Source: Saccharomonospora piscinae (GTDB lineage Bacteria; Actinomycetota; Actinomycetes; Mycobacteriales; Pseudonocardiaceae). From it: 64,000 bases of DNA. Positions 1 to 10,390 of this stretch are shown piece after piece. Numbering within the stretch: position 1 is the stretch's first letter; each line of letters starts with the position of its first letter. The DNA lies in assembly GCF_005862235.1 (NCBI RefSeq), contig NZ_VCEK01000003.1:850079-914078 (forward strand), written 5' to 3'. The translations under genes and the position numbers were made by a program. The notes under the pieces are model-generated. The model worked only from the letters and a program-made list of their open reading frames with translations, had not been told where the DNA came from and ran no database searches.

Positions 1-770
1 TCGGGCCCACCTGCCACTACGTCATGGGCGGGATCGAGGTCGACCCCGACACGGCGTCGTCCGGCGTGCCCGGTCTGTTCGCGGCGGGTGAGTGTTCCGG
101 CGGCATGCACGGGTCCAACCGGCTCGGCGGCAACTCGCTGTCGGACCTGCTGGTCTTCGGGCGCAGGGCGGGGCTCGGGGCCGCGGACTACGTCGACTCG
201 CTCGACAGCAGGCCATCGGTGTCCGAAGTGGATGTGGCGGTCGCCGCGAGGGCGGCGCTCGCCCCGTTCGACCCGCCGCGCGACGGGCTGCGGGCCGAGA
301 ACCCGTACACCCTCCAGACCGAGCTCCAGCAGTGCATGAACGAACTGGTCGGCATCATCCGCACCGCCCCGGAGATCGAGACCGCGCTGGAACGGCTCGA
401 CGCGATCCGCGAACGGATTCGCGGTGTCGCCGTGGAGGGACATCGTCAGTACAACCCGGGCTGGCACCTGGCTCTGGACCTGCGCAACATGCTGATCGTC
501 AGCGAGTGTGTGGCGCGGGCGGCGCTGCGGCGGACCGAGAGCCGGGGCGGGCACACCCGCGACGACCATCCCCGGTTGGACTCGCGCTGGCGCAACACGC
601 TGCTCGTGTGCTCGGCCGACGACCGCGAGGCCCCGGTCCCGAGGGTGGAGGTCACGGCGAAGGAGCAGGTCCCGATGCGCGACGACCTGTTCTCGCTGTT
701 CGAGCTGACCGAGCTGGAGAAGTACTACACCGACGACGAACTGGCCGACCATCCGGAAAGGACGGCCTGA
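1..770 (+). CDS. sdhA: Succinate dehydrogenase / fumarate reductase flavoprotein subunit, 3' part only
   Basis: This is the C-terminal part of the FAD-carrying subunit that oxidises succinate or reduces fumarate. The 5' end lies outside the window and the frame is open from base 3. Visible family motifs are PTCHYVMGG at the very start, GSNRLGGNSLSDLLVFGRRAG (the FAD-binding Gly-rich end of the capping fold), and SRGGHTRDDHP, whose Arg belongs to the conserved substrate-site region (usually GAHxRxDxP). The stop is one base before the ATG of the iron-sulfur subunit, so the two are co-transcribed. No membrane-anchor gene follows; in the actinobacterial Sdh1 operon the anchor gene lies upstream of the flavoprotein gene, so it is probably outside the window. 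Whether the enzyme runs as Sdh or Frd cannot be decided from this fragment. Confidence 0.93.
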   Translation, partial: GPTCHYVMGGIEVDPDTASSGVPGLFAAGECSGGMHGSNRLGGNSLSDLLVFGRRAGLGAADYVDSLDSRPSVSEVDVAVAARAALAPFDPPRDGLRAENPYTLQTELQQCMNELVGIIRTAPEIETALERLDAIRERIRGVAVEGHRQYNPGWHLALDLRNMLIVSECVARAALRRTESRGGHTRDDHPRLDSRWRNTLLVCSADDREAPVPRVEVTAKEQVPMRDDLFSLFELTELEKYYTDDELADHPERTA

Positions 771-771
771 C

Positions 772-1527
772 ATGGGCTACGAGGCGACGCTGCGGGTGTG
801 GCGCGGAGACGACGGCGCGGGGGAGCTGCGCGACTACACCGTGGAGGCCAACGAGGGCGAGGTGGTTCTCGATCTGATCCACCGGCTCCAGGCCACGCAG
901 GCTCCGGACCTGGCGGTGCGGTGGAACTGTAAGGCGGGCAAGTGCGGGTCCTGCTCGGCCGAGGTGAACGGCAGGCCGCGACTGCTGTGCATGACCCGGA
1001 TGTCGGTGTTCGGCCGCGACGAAGTCATCACGGTGACACCGATGCGGACCTTCCCCGTGGTGCGCGACCTGGTCACCGACGTGTCCTACAACTACGTCAA
1101 GGCACGCGAGATCCCGGCGTTCACGCCTCCGGACGACCTGGCGCCCGGCGAGTACCGCATGCACCAGGTCGACGTGGAACGCTCGCAGGAGTTCCGCAAG
1201 TGCATCGAGTGCTTCCTCTGCCAGAACGTCTGCCACGTGATCCGCGACCACGAGGAGAACAAGACCGCGTTCGCCGGACCCCGGCACCTCATGCGCATCG
1301 CCGAGCTGGAGATGCATCCGCTCGACGCGGCCGACCGGACCCAGGAGGCACAGACGGAACACGGCCTCGGGTACTGCAACATCACGAAGTGCTGCACGGA
1401 GGTCTGTCCCGAGAACATCCACATCACCGACAACGCGCTGATCCCGATGAAGGAGCGCGTCGCCGATCGCCGCTACGACCCGGTGGTGTGGCTGGGCAAC
1501 AAGCTGTTCCGCCGAAACCGCGACTGA
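772..1527 (+). CDS. sdhB: Succinate dehydrogenase / fumarate reductase iron-sulfur subunit
   Basis: This subunit carries electrons from the flavoprotein to the membrane quinone through three Fe-S clusters. The 251 aa length fits the family. The [2Fe-2S] ligands are visible as C53, C58, C61 and C73 (CKAGKCGSCS...LLC). The second motif is CIECFLCQNVC. It lacks the Pro that normally follows the last Cys, as in the Sdh1-type (Rv0247c-like) subunits. The third is CNITKCCTEVCPE. The ATG start sits one base after the flavoprotein stop, with a purine-rich AAAGGACGG just upstream as ribosome site. A strong hairpin follows the stop. Sdh1-type succinate dehydrogenase is my reading; Frd use under low oxygen is possible. 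Confidence 0.93.
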   Translation: MGYEATLRVWRGDDGAGELRDYTVEANEGEVVLDLIHRLQATQAPDLAVRWNCKAGKCGSCSAEVNGRPRLLCMTRMSVFGRDEVITVTPMRTFPVVRDLVTDVSYNYVKAREIPAFTPPDDLAPGEYRMHQVDVERSQEFRKCIECFLCQNVCHVIRDHEENKTAFAGPRHLMRIAELEMHPLDAADRTQEAQTEHGLGYCNITKCCTEVCPENIHITDNALIPMKERVADRRYDPVVWLGNKLFRRNRD

Positions 1528-1529
1528 TC

Positions 1530-1583
1530 CGACGACGAGGCCGCCACTTCCCGGAGGAACGTGGCGGCCTCGTGGCGTCGTCG
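1530..1583. terminator. Two-way terminator between sdhB and gluD
   Basis: Bases 1535-1547 (ACGAGGCCGCCAC) pair perfectly with 1561-1573, and the outer CGACGACG at 1530-1537 pairs with CGTCGTCG at 1576-1583 after a two-base bulge. The hairpin fills the gap between two convergent genes. There is no U-tract, which is usual in high-GC actinobacteria. Confidence 0.8.
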
Positions 1584-1585
1584 GC

Positions 1586-2446
1586 TCAGGCAGGCTTGCC
1601 GTCGGTGAGCACGCCTTCCTCGGTCTCGGCCGTCACGTCCACGGCCAGCGACTTCTTGCTGCGCCGGTTGCGCGATTCCAGCCACTTCGCGAAGCCGGTC
1701 AGCGCCAGGCACATGAGGATGTACATCGCACCGACCACGATCGTGATCGGGATCAGCGGGCGGCCGAACTCCAGGCTGCCGCCGAGGTAGCGGGCGTAGC
1801 GGAGCAGCTCCTCGTAGGTGATGAGGAAGCCCAGAGCCGTGTCCTTCAACAGCACCACGAGCTGGCTGATGATGGCGGGCAGCATCGCCCGCAGCGCCTG
1901 GGGCAGCAGCACGAGCCGCATGACCTGGGTCTTGCGCATGCCGATCGCGTAGGCGGCCTCGCTCTGTCCCTTCGGCAGCGAGAGGATGCCTGCGCGGAAC
2001 ACCTCGGCCAGCACCGAGCCGTTGTACAGCGTCAGGCCCAGCACCACGGAGTAGAACGGCTCGCCGAGCGCCAGCCCGTAGTGGAAGAAGAAGATCATCA
2101 CGACGAGCGGGACGGCGCGGAAGAACTCCACGATGAGCGTGGCGGGAACCCGGATCGCCGCGTGGTCGGACAGCCTGCCCGCCGCGAAGATCGCGCCGAA
2201 GGCCAGGGCGAGCACCGCACCGGCACCGAACGCGCGCAGCGTGTTCACCAGCGCGTCCACCACTTCGAGCTGGACCTGCTCGTAGAGGGCCCATTCCCAG
2301 ATGTCGGCGTCGAACTGGCCGGCGTCGGCGAACTGGTAGATGACGTACGAGACGATCCCGACCAGGGCGAGCACACCGCCCACCGCGTACAGGCGGTGCC
2401 GGACTCGCGACTTCGGTCCCGGGACGTCGAACAGGACGGCGGTCAT
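1586..2446 (-). CDS. gluD: Amino-acid ABC transporter permease (GluD-like)
   Basis: This is one of two inner-membrane permease subunits of a polar amino-acid importer (HisMQ family). The protein is 286 aa with about five membrane segments. The EAA loop that contacts the ATPase is visible as SEAAYAIGMRKTQVMRLVLLP. The sequence ends in a Lys/Arg-rich stretch followed by an acidic tail. Its ATG overlaps the gluC stop in an ATGA, so the two permeases are translationally coupled. The layout (ATPase, binding protein, permease, permease) is that of the Corynebacterium glutamicum gluABCD glutamate system; specificity for glutamate rather than another acidic or polar amino acid is inferred from that layout only. 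Confidence 0.88.
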   Translation of the reverse strand: MTAVLFDVPGPKSRVRHRLYAVGGVLALVGIVSYVIYQFADAGQFDADIWEWALYEQVQLEVVDALVNTLRAFGAGAVLALAFGAIFAAGRLSDHAAIRVPATLIVEFFRAVPLVVMIFFFHYGLALGEPFYSVVLGLTLYNGSVLAEVFRAGILSLPKGQSEAAYAIGMRKTQVMRLVLLPQALRAMLPAIISQLVVLLKDTALGFLITYEELLRYARYLGGSLEFGRPLIPITIVVGAMYILMCLALTGFAKWLESRNRRSKKSLAVDVTAETEEGVLTDGKPA

Positions 2447-3090
2447 CGGGCCACGCTCCAGCGCTTCTCGAGGCTACGTTGCAGCAGGGTCAGCGGAGTG
2501 ATGAGGAGAACGAAGCCGAGCGCGACCCAGAGCAGCCCGATCATGACGCTGTAACCGCGCTCGGACAGGTAGTTCTGGATGGCACCGGCCTCGACCACCG
2601 AGAAGCCCGCCGCGATGGTGGTGTTCTTCAGCAGCGCGATCATGGTGCTCATCATGGGCGGCACCACCGAGCGTGCCGCCTGCGGCAGCACGACCTGACC
2701 CAGCGTCTGACCGAACGTGAGCCCGACCGCGCGGGCCGCCTCGGCCTGGCCGACGGGCACCGTGTTGATGCCCGACCGCACGACCTCGCACACGAACGCC
2801 GCCGTGTACACCGTCAGCGCCACGACGGCCGCCGAGAAGTACGACAGCTCGACGACATCGAGCAGCGGGAAGGCGAACACGAAAAAGAAGAACAGCAGGG
2901 TCAGCGGTGTGTTCCGGAACAACGTCACGTACGCGGCGCCCGCGGCACGCAGGATCGGCACCGGGCTCACGCGCAGCATCGCCAGGATGGTGCCCAGCAC
3001 CAGCGCGCCGATCGCCGAGAAGACGAACAGTTTGATCGTGTTGAGAAAACCCGGCCCGTACAGGTCGAGGTTGTCCAGCAGTACGTCCAT
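2443..3090 (-). CDS. gluC: Amino-acid ABC transporter permease (GluC-like)
   Basis: This is the first permease subunit of the importer, 215 aa, with hydrophobic segments typical of the HisM/GlnP family. The ATPase-contact EAA loop reads QAEAARAVGLTFGQTLGQV. It starts with an ATG downstream of GAGGGAAAC (reverse strand). It overlaps gluD by 4 bases. A strong stem-loop lies between this gene and the binding-protein gene upstream, so permease expression is probably lower than that of the binding protein. Confidence 0.88.
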   Translation of the reverse strand: MDVLLDNLDLYGPGFLNTIKLFVFSAIGALVLGTILAMLRVSPVPILRAAGAAYVTLFRNTPLTLLFFFFVFAFPLLDVVELSYFSAAVVALTVYTAAFVCEVVRSGINTVPVGQAEAARAVGLTFGQTLGQVVLPQAARSVVPPMMSTMIALLKNTTIAAGFSVVEAGAIQNYLSERGYSVMIGLLWVALGFVLLITPLTLLQRSLEKRWSVAR

Positions 3091-3135
3091 GTTTCCCTCG
3101 GTGGTGCGGGGACTGGTGGGGCTGCCGACATACGC

Positions 3136-3174
3136 GGCCCTCGGCGGCGACGGAGTGCGTCACCACCGAGGGCC
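3136..3174 (-). terminator. Stem-loop after the binding-protein gene
   Basis: GGCCCTCGG (3136-3144) pairs perfectly with CCGAGGGCC (3166-3174), with further partial pairing inside. It lies just after the gluB stop on the reverse strand. Such hairpins after the binding-protein gene of ABC operons commonly stabilise the upstream message or cause partial termination, giving excess binding protein. Confidence 0.6.
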
Positions 3175-3183
3175 ACATCGGCG

Positions 3184-4101
3184 TCAGTAGCGGTCGATCT
3201 CCGGCATCTCGGCCTCGTTGCCCGACTTGCCGAGCGTGGCGTCGTAGATCTCCTGCCAGGTGCCGTCGTCCATGGCTTCCTGGAGGATGTCGTTGACCTT
3301 CTCGCGCAGGGCGTCGTCCTCCTTGGGCAGGCCCACACCGTAGGGCTCGTCCGAGAACGACTCGCCGACGACCTTCAGCTCGTCCGGGGACTGCGCGGCG
3401 TAGCCGAGCAGGATGGCGTCGTCGGTCGTGACGGCGTCCACCTGGCCGTTGAGCAGCTCGGACACGCACTGCGAGTAGGTCTGCAGCTCGACGATGTCGC
3501 CACCGGGCTGGTGCAGACCCTCGTCCCGCACCCGCTGGATCGGGGTGGAGCCGCTCACCGAGCAGACCGCCTTGCCTGCCAGGTCGTCCTTGCCGTTGAT
3601 CTCGTTGTCGTCGGCGGCGACCAGCAGGCCCTGCCCGGCGACGAAGTACGGACCCGCGAAGCTGACCTGCTGCTTGCGCTTGTCGTTGATCGTGTACGTG
3701 CCCACGTAGTAGTCCACGTCACCGTTGATCAGCGCCTGCTCGCGGCCCGCCGACGGCACGGCCTTGTACTCGATCGACTCGGGGTCGAAGCCGAGCTCGG
3801 CCGAGATGAGGCGACCGATCTCGACGTCGAAGCCGCTGTACTCACCGGTCCTCGGGTCCTTGTAGCCGAGGTTGGGCTGGTCCTCCTTGACGCCCATGAC
3901 CACGTTGCCGGTCTGCTGCATCTTCTCGAAGGTGGGGGAGCCCTCGACGGTGACGTCGGAGGCCACCTCGTAGCTCAGGGCGGGGGCGTCGCCCTCCTCG
4001 TTGCCGGAGCCGCCGGCGTCGGACGGCGCTCCTTCCTTACCGCATGCGGTGAGCGCGAGGCCCGCGGCCAGCAGTCCCACCGTTAGGGTGCGGATCTTCA
4101 T
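3184..4101 (-). CDS. gluB: Glutamate-type ABC transporter substrate-binding lipoprotein
   Basis: This is the extracellular binding protein that captures the amino acid and delivers it to the permeases. The start at MKIRT is preceded by GGAGAGG. Residues 1-20 form a lipoprotein signal ending in the lipobox LTAC, with C20 as the lipidated Cys, followed by a Gly/Ser/Asp-rich tether. The mature part is a family 3 solute-binding protein (for example GEYSGFDVEIGRLISAE and VDYYVGTYTIND). Total length is 305 aa. A longer upstream reading frame exists but overlaps the ATPase gene and can be discarded. Substrate is inferred. Confidence 0.92.
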   Translation of the reverse strand: MKIRTLTVGLLAAGLALTACGKEGAPSDAGGSGNEEGDAPALSYEVASDVTVEGSPTFEKMQQTGNVVMGVKEDQPNLGYKDPRTGEYSGFDVEIGRLISAELGFDPESIEYKAVPSAGREQALINGDVDYYVGTYTINDKRKQQVSFAGPYFVAGQGLLVAADDNEINGKDDLAGKAVCSVSGSTPIQRVRDEGLHQPGGDIVELQTYSQCVSELLNGQVDAVTTDDAILLGYAAQSPDELKVVGESFSDEPYGVGLPKEDDALREKVNDILQEAMDDGTWQEIYDATLGKSGNEAEMPEIDRY

Positions 4102-4154
4102 GTGCACCTCTCCTGTTTCCGGTTGGGGCGGCGGACGCCGCCACGACGTGGTGG

Positions 4155-4910
4155 TCAGTGAGTGAGGATCTTGCCGAGGAAGTCCTTCGCCCGCTCGGAA
4201 CGGGGAGCGGTGAAGAACGCATCCGGCGTGGAGTCCTCGACGATCTCTCCGTCGGACATGAACACGACGCGGTGGGCGGCCCTGCGGGCGAAGCCCATTT
4301 CGTGGGTCACCACGAGCATCGTCATACCGTCGTCGGCGAGTTCGGTCATGGTGTCGAGCACTTCCTGCACCATCTCGGGGTCGAGGGCGGAGGTCGGCTC
4401 GTCGAACAGCATCACCTTGGGGCGCATCGCGAGAGCGCGGGCGATCGCCGCACGCTGCTGCTGACCACCGGACAGCTGCGCCGGGTACTTCTGCGCCTGG
4501 TTGGCGATGCCCACGCGCTCCAGCAACTCCATCGCCGTCGTTTTGGCCTCGTCGGCACCCGTCTTGCGGACCTTCGTGGGTCCGAGCGTGACGTTCTCGA
4601 CGATCGTCTTGTGAGCGAAGAGGTTGAACTGCTGGAACACCATGCCGACGTCGGCACGCAGGGCCGCGAGTGCCTTGCCCTCGGCGGGCAGGGGTTTGCC
4701 GTCGATGGAGATTTCGCCTGAGTCGATCGGCTCGAGCCGGTTGATGGCGCGGCACAGCGTCGACTTGCCTGAGCCCGACGGACCGAGGACGACCACCACC
4801 TGTCCCGACGGCACCTCGAAGTCGATGTCCTTGAGCACGTGCAGGTCGCCGAAGTGCTTGTTCACCGCCGCCGCCTTGATCATCGGCGGTGTGGGCGTCG
4901 CGGTGCTCAT
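4155..4910 (-). CDS. gluA: Amino-acid ABC transporter ATP-binding protein (GluA-like)
   Basis: This is the cytoplasmic ATPase that drives the importer. The protein is 251 aa from the ATG at 4910, which has TGGAGG upstream; an earlier in-frame ATG at 4931 has no ribosome site. Walker A is GPSGSGKST (residues 43-51), the ABC signature is LSGGQQQR, Walker B is VMLFDEP, and the H-loop lies in VVTHEMGFA. It is the first gene of the reverse operon gluABCD. The 226-base gap to the divergent miaB must contain the operon promoter; I could not pick out a convincing operator there. Confidence 0.93.
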   Translation of the reverse strand: MSTATPTPPMIKAAAVNKHFGDLHVLKDIDFEVPSGQVVVVLGPSGSGKSTLCRAINRLEPIDSGEISIDGKPLPAEGKALAALRADVGMVFQQFNLFAHKTIVENVTLGPTKVRKTGADEAKTTAMELLERVGIANQAQKYPAQLSGGQQQRAAIARALAMRPKVMLFDEPTSALDPEMVQEVLDTMTELADDGMTMLVVTHEMGFARRAAHRVVFMSDGEIVEDSTPDAFFTAPRSERAKDFLGKILTH

Positions 4911-5123
4911 CTGACCTCCATCACACGGCAAGCCGCGGGTTGCGGGTTGTCACGGGCAACACCCGGATTTAACACCTTCGGGGCAATCCGGCGTGGGCTT
5001 CGAATCAAGGAGCAACCTTAAGTGTTGGTGGCGGCGGAACGGGTCCACCCCCGCCCTGGCGTTACCGAACTCTAACCAGACCGAGGCTCGCGGCCGTGTT
5101 GAGGTGGCCAAACGCCGTTGACC

Positions 5124-5129
5124 TACCCT
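5124..5129 (+). promoter_or_regulatory. -10-like hexamer for a leaderless miaB transcript
   Basis: TACCCT lies seven bases before the GTG start of miaB, and there is no Shine-Dalgarno sequence in between. This geometry matches leaderless actinobacterial promoters, in which transcription starts at the start codon. Confidence 0.5.
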
Positions 5130-5136
5130 GGCAGAC

Positions 5137-6618
5137 GTGACCCGAACATTCGCCATCCGCACCTTCGGGTGCCAGATGAACGTGCACGACTCCGAGCGTC
5201 TCGCCGGGCAACTGGAGGACGCCGGATACGCCCTCGCCACCGACGGTGAGGACCCGGATCTGGTCGTGCTCAACACCTGTGCGGTGCGCGAGAACGCCGA
5301 CAACAAACTGTACGGGCACCTCGGTCACCTGCGTGCCAGCAAGACCGCGAGGCCGGGAATGCAGATCGCGGTCGGCGGGTGCCTCGCGCAGAAGGACAGG
5401 GGCGAGATCGTCAAGCGGGCCCCCTGGGTCGACGTGGTGTTCGGCACGCACAACCTGGCGGCCCTTCCCGTACTGCTGGAACGCGCCCGGCACAACGCCG
5501 AGGCCCAGGTGGAGATCCTGGAGTCGCTGGAGACGTTCCCGTCGACGCTGCCCGCGCGTCGCGAGTCCGCCTACTCGGGCTGGGTGTCGATCTCGGTGGG
5601 CTGTAACAACACGTGCACGTTCTGCATCGTGCCGTCGTTGCGGGGCAAGGAGCGCGACCGCCGTCCCGGGGACGTACTGGCCGAGGTGGAGGCCCTGGTC
5701 GCCGAGGGCGTGCTCGAAGTGACCCTGCTGGGGCAGAACGTGAACTCCTACGGCGTCGAGTTCGGCGACCGGCACGCGTTCGGCAAGCTGCTGCGCTCGT
5801 GTGGGGCGGTCGAGGGCCTGGAGAGGGTGCGGTTCACCTCGCCGCACCCCGCGGCCTTCACCGAGGACGTGATCGACGCGATGGCCGAGACGCCGACGGT
5901 GTGCCACCAGCTGCACATGCCGTTGCAGTCCGGCTCCGACCGGGTACTCAAGGCCATGCGCCGCTCGTACCGCTCGTCGCGTTTCCTGTCCATCGTGGAC
6001 AAGGTCCGGGAGGCCATGCCCGACGCGGCCATCACCACCGACATCATCGTGGGCTTTCCCGGGGAGACCGAGGAGGACTTCCAGCAGACCCTCGACGTCG
6101 TGCGCCGCGCCCGGTTCTCCAGCGCCTTCACCTTCCAGTACTCACCCCGGCCCGGTACCCCCGCCGCCGAACTCGACGACCAGATCCCGAAGGCGGTCGT
6201 GCAGGAGCGCTACGACCGGCTCGTCGCGCTGCAGAACGACATCGCGTGGCAGGAGAACCGGGCGCAGGTCGGCCGGACCGTCGAGCTGCTGGTCGCCGCG
6301 GGGGAGGGCCGCAAGGACGCCGAGACCCACCGGATGAGTGGCCGGGCGCGGGACGGGCGGCTGGTGCACTTCACCCCGACCGGGACCGCGGTCGACGGCG
6401 AGATCCGGCCCGGCGACATCGTCGAGACCACGGTCACCTACGCCGCGCCCCACCATCTGGTGGCCGACGGTGACGTGCGATCGCACCGCCGCACCAGGGC
6501 GGGCGACAACGTGGCGGCGGGCCAGCGGCCCAGAACGCAGGGCGTCGGACTGGGGTTGCCCTCCTTCGGCCGTCCGCCCGTGGCCGTGGGCGCCGACTCC
6601 GAAGGGTGCTCCCGATGA
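5137..6618 (+). CDS. miaB: tRNA-2-methylthio-N6-dimethylallyladenosine synthase
   Basis: A radical-SAM methylthiotransferase that adds the methylthio group to isopentenylated A37 of tRNAs, after MiaA. The protein is 493 aa. The N-terminal UPF0004 domain has the second-cluster ligands C12 (FGCQMN), C48 (NTCAVRE) and C82 (GGCLAQ). The radical-SAM triad is C156, C160 and C163 (GCNNTCTFC). A TRAM domain follows (about residues 375-445). A C-terminal tail of about 45 residues beyond TRAM is rich in Arg and Gly. It starts with GTG right after a -10-like hexamer. Its stop overlaps the next gene in ATGA. MiaA is encoded 3 kb downstream, as in M. tuberculosis. Confidence 0.96.
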   Translation: MTRTFAIRTFGCQMNVHDSERLAGQLEDAGYALATDGEDPDLVVLNTCAVRENADNKLYGHLGHLRASKTARPGMQIAVGGCLAQKDRGEIVKRAPWVDVVFGTHNLAALPVLLERARHNAEAQVEILESLETFPSTLPARRESAYSGWVSISVGCNNTCTFCIVPSLRGKERDRRPGDVLAEVEALVAEGVLEVTLLGQNVNSYGVEFGDRHAFGKLLRSCGAVEGLERVRFTSPHPAAFTEDVIDAMAETPTVCHQLHMPLQSGSDRVLKAMRRSYRSSRFLSIVDKVREAMPDAAITTDIIVGFPGETEEDFQQTLDVVRRARFSSAFTFQYSPRPGTPAAELDDQIPKAVVQERYDRLVALQNDIAWQENRAQVGRTVELLVAAGEGRKDAETHRMSGRARDGRLVHFTPTGTAVDGEIRPGDIVETTVTYAAPHHLVADGDVRSHRRTRAGDNVAAGQRPRTQGVGLGLPSFGRPPVAVGADSEGCSR

Positions 6619-7112
6619 CCGACGACCGCGACCCCGGGCGCGACACGGACCGCGGTGACCCGGAGCTCGGCGAGCTGGCCGCCGATGTCGATGCCACCCT
6701 CGGCAGGGCGGTGAAAACCGTCGAGTTCGGCCGGCGCGGCTTCGTCATCGCGCTGATCGTGTTCGCGTTGCTGGTGGGGCTGGTGCTGCCCTGGGTGGAC
6801 GGCCACGCGGGATGGCAGGCGCTGCTCGGCGAGGCGGGGGTGATCCCGCAGCTGTTCGCCGCGACGTCCATCGGATTCGGAGTGCTGGGCTCGGCGCTCG
6901 CGCTGGCGACCCGCCGGTGGTGGCTCACGTGGGTGTGCGCGATCGGCGGTTGGTTCGCGTTCGTCGACGGCATCCTCGCCGTGTGGTCGCAGCAGTCGTC
7001 CGGAATCAGCGGGGTGCCGGGGGAGGGGCCGGGGATCGGTCTCGTCGTGGCCGCCGCCGCGATGGCGTTGCTGGCGTTCCAGTGGATGAAGCTGGCCTGG
7101 TCGCGTTCGTGA
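6615..7112 (+). CDS. Conserved actinobacterial membrane protein (Rv2732c-like)
   Basis: No known biochemical function. The 165 aa protein has an acidic soluble N-terminus (about residues 1-40) and four hydrophobic segments (around [51 protein letters not shown] and [15 protein letters not shown]). The ATG overlaps the miaB stop (ATGA); a GTG nine bases earlier is possible but less likely. A gene for a membrane protein sits at the same place after miaB in M. tuberculosis (Rv2732c), so the pairing is conserved. A perfect hairpin follows the stop. Confidence 0.85.
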   Translation: MTDDRDPGRDTDRGDPELGELAADVDATLGRAVKTVEFGRRGFVIALIVFALLVGLVLPWVDGHAGWQALLGEAGVIPQLFAATSIGFGVLGSALALATRRWWLTWVCAIGGWFAFVDGILAVWSQQSSGISGVPGEGPGIGLVVAAAAMALLAFQWMKLAWSRS

Positions 7113-7142
7113 GGGTGGGGAGCCCGCCGTGACTCCCCACCC
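7113..7142. terminator. Two-way terminator hairpin
   Basis: GGGTGGGGAG (7113-7122) and CTCCCCACCC (7133-7142) pair perfectly over 10 bp with a 10-base loop. The hairpin lies between the convergent Rv2732c-like and DUF349 genes and can serve both. Confidence 0.8.
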
Positions 7143-7166
7143 CGACCCGTCAGCAGGCCCGGAAGG

Positions 7167-8582
<1,416 letters not shown>

Positions 8583-8742
8583 GGCCGGCTCCTTCTCGCT
8601 GTCCGGCCCGCGGTGTCGTCGCGGGCGCCCCGCTGCGGGCGGGGCCGGGTGTTGCGGTACGGGTCTGTAGGCCGCATTCAAACAGGTAACACCGCTTCTG
8701 GGTACTCCATGCCTCGATAGGTACCTCTCGTGCCGCGGCCGG

Positions 8743-8748
8743 TAACCT
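8743..8748 (+). promoter_or_regulatory. -10-like hexamer before the LigB-fold gene
   Basis: TAACCT lies eight bases before the GTG start of the next gene, with no ribosome site in between. It fits the leaderless pattern and marks the likely start of the transcript that also carries miaA. Confidence 0.45.
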
Positions 8749-8756
8749 CGGAACGC

Positions 8757-9470
8757 GTGATCGCGTGTGCCGTCGTGGTGCCTCAGCCACCGTTACTCGT
8801 GCCCGAGCTGGTGGCGGGCGCGGCGGTGCGCACGGCCGCCGTCCGTGAGGCGGCCGTGGCGGCGGCCCGCGCCCTGGCTCGGGTCAGCGGGCGCTGGCTG
8901 GCCGTCGGCGTCGGTGAGCACCGGGAGACCGTGGACTCCGTGTCGCGCGGCGGTTTCCGTGGCTACGGCGTCGACGTCGCCGTGTCGCTGTCCGCGACCC
9001 GGCCGCCGCGGCAGGGCACGGCCCCGGCCGACCTCCCGCTGAGCGCGCTCGTCGCCGGATGGTTGCGGGAGCAGGCCGGTGCCGAGTCGGTCCGCGTGGA
9101 GATCGTCCCTCGGCACGCGGCGGTGGCCGAGTGCGCGGAACTGGGGCAGGCGCTGGCCACGGCGGACGAGCGGGCACTACTGGTACTCGGGGACGGATCC
9201 ACCCGCCATCCCGCCGCGCCTCCCGGCTGGCCCGACTCCCGCGCGGAGACCTTCGATGCCGGGGTGCGGGCCGCGCTGGCCGGGGCCGACACCGACGGGC
9301 TGCTCGCCCTGTCGCCGGAACTCGCGGCCGAGCTGCAGGCGGACGGACGTGCGGCCTGGCAGGTGCTCGCGGGACTGGCGCGCGCCGAGCCGGGCTGGCG
9401 AGGCGAGGTCACGTACTCGGCGGCACCGTTCGGCGTCGCCTACCACGTCGCCACCTGGACACGCTCGTGA
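8757..9470 (+). CDS. Class III extradiol dioxygenase-like protein (Rv2728c-like), probably non-catalytic
   Basis: The fold is that of the LigB/MEMO family: [12 protein letters not shown] at the N-terminus, and a conserved core around LLVLGDGS and [10 protein letters not shown]. The family signature is normally PHPP, where the His binds iron. Here it reads VPQPP, so one metal ligand appears missing and ring-cleaving activity is doubtful. The GTG at 8757 is chosen because a -10-like hexamer lies just upstream; length 237 aa. The stop overlaps the miaA start in GTGA, so the two are coupled. The same pair exists in M. tuberculosis (Rv2728c-miaA), which suggests a link with tRNA modification that is not understood. 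Confidence 0.82.
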   Translation: MIACAVVVPQPPLLVPELVAGAAVRTAAVREAAVAAARALARVSGRWLAVGVGEHRETVDSVSRGGFRGYGVDVAVSLSATRPPRQGTAPADLPLSALVAGWLREQAGAESVRVEIVPRHAAVAECAELGQALATADERALLVLGDGSTRHPAAPPGWPDSRAETFDAGVRAALAGADTDGLLALSPELAAELQADGRAAWQVLAGLARAEPGWRGEVTYSAAPFGVAYHVATWTRS

Positions 9471-10381
9471 GCGCGTCCGTCACCGCACCCGTGGCCGTCG
9501 TGGGGCCCACGGCGACCGGCAAGACCGCGCTGGGTGTCGCGCTCGCGCTCGCCCTGGACGGCGAGGTGGTCAACGCCGACGCCATGCAGCTGTACCGGGG
9601 CATGGACATCGGCACCGCGAAGGCCACCGAGCACGAACGCCACGGCGTGCCGCACCACCTGCTCGACGTCCTCGACGTCACGGAGACAGCCTCGGTGGCC
9701 GACTACCAGATCCACGCCCGCGCGACGATCGAGTCGCTGCTGGCTCGCGGCAAGGTCCCCGTGATCGTCGGCGGCTCGGGTCTCTACGTGCAGGCGATCG
9801 TCGACGACCTCCGCTTCCCCGGCACCGACCCCGAGGTGCGGGGTGAGCTGGAGCAGCAGGCGCGGGTCCACGGCACGGCGTCGCTGCACCGGCGTCTCGC
9901 CGGCCTGGACCCGGCCGCCGCGGGCACGATCCTGCCCACCGACACCCGGAGGGTCGTCCGGGCGCTGGAGGTCATCCGGCTCACGGGGGAACCGTTCTCG
10001 GCGAACCTGCCCCGACCCGGGGCCCCGCGCTACGGCACGGTGCTCGTCGGAGTGGACCGGCCGGTGGCCGAACTCGACGAGCGTGTCGAGCGCAGGGTCG
10101 AGCACATGTTCGCCGCCGGACTCGTCGACGAGGTACGGCGACTGGAACAGCGGGGACTGCGTGAGGGAAGGACGGCCTCCCGCGCTCTCGGCTACCGGCA
10201 GGTGCTCGACGCCCTCGCCGGTGACGGCGACCTGGCCGCCGCGGCGTCGGCGACGGTCGTGGCCACGCGACGGTTCGTGCGCAGGCAGCGTTCCTGGTTC
10301 CGGCGTGACGACCGGATCCGCTGGCTCGACGGTGGGGCACCCGATCCGGTCGCCGCCGTGCTGTCCCGGCTGTCCTCGTAA
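9467..10381 (+). CDS. miaA: tRNA dimethylallyltransferase
   Basis: Transfers the dimethylallyl group from DMAPP to N6 of A37 in tRNAs reading UNN codons, the step before MiaB. The protein is 304 aa. The P-loop is [11 protein letters not shown] near residue 11. Other family motifs are [26 protein letters not shown] and [12 protein letters not shown] near the C-terminus (the tRNA-binding Arg-rich region). The GTG start overlaps the upstream stop; a much longer open frame upstream lies inside the preceding gene and is not used. The TAA stop overlaps a -10-like hexamer for dapF. Confidence 0.95.
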   Translation: MSASVTAPVAVVGPTATGKTALGVALALALDGEVVNADAMQLYRGMDIGTAKATEHERHGVPHHLLDVLDVTETASVADYQIHARATIESLLARGKVPVIVGGSGLYVQAIVDDLRFPGTDPEVRGELEQQARVHGTASLHRRLAGLDPAAAGTILPTDTRRVVRALEVIRLTGEPFSANLPRPGAPRYGTVLVGVDRPVAELDERVERRVEHMFAAGLVDEVRRLEQRGLREGRTASRALGYRQVLDALAGDGDLAAAASATVVATRRFVRRQRSWFRRDDRIRWLDGGAPDPVAAVLSRLSS

Positions 10382-10384
10382 GCT
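10379..10384 (+). promoter_or_regulatory. -10-like hexamer for dapF, overlapping the miaA stop
   Basis: TAAGCT begins with the miaA stop codon and ends six bases before the dapF ATG. There is no Shine-Dalgarno site in the nine-base gap between the genes. dapF may therefore have its own leaderless transcript inside the operon. Confidence 0.5.
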
Positions 10385-10390
10385 GGTCCC

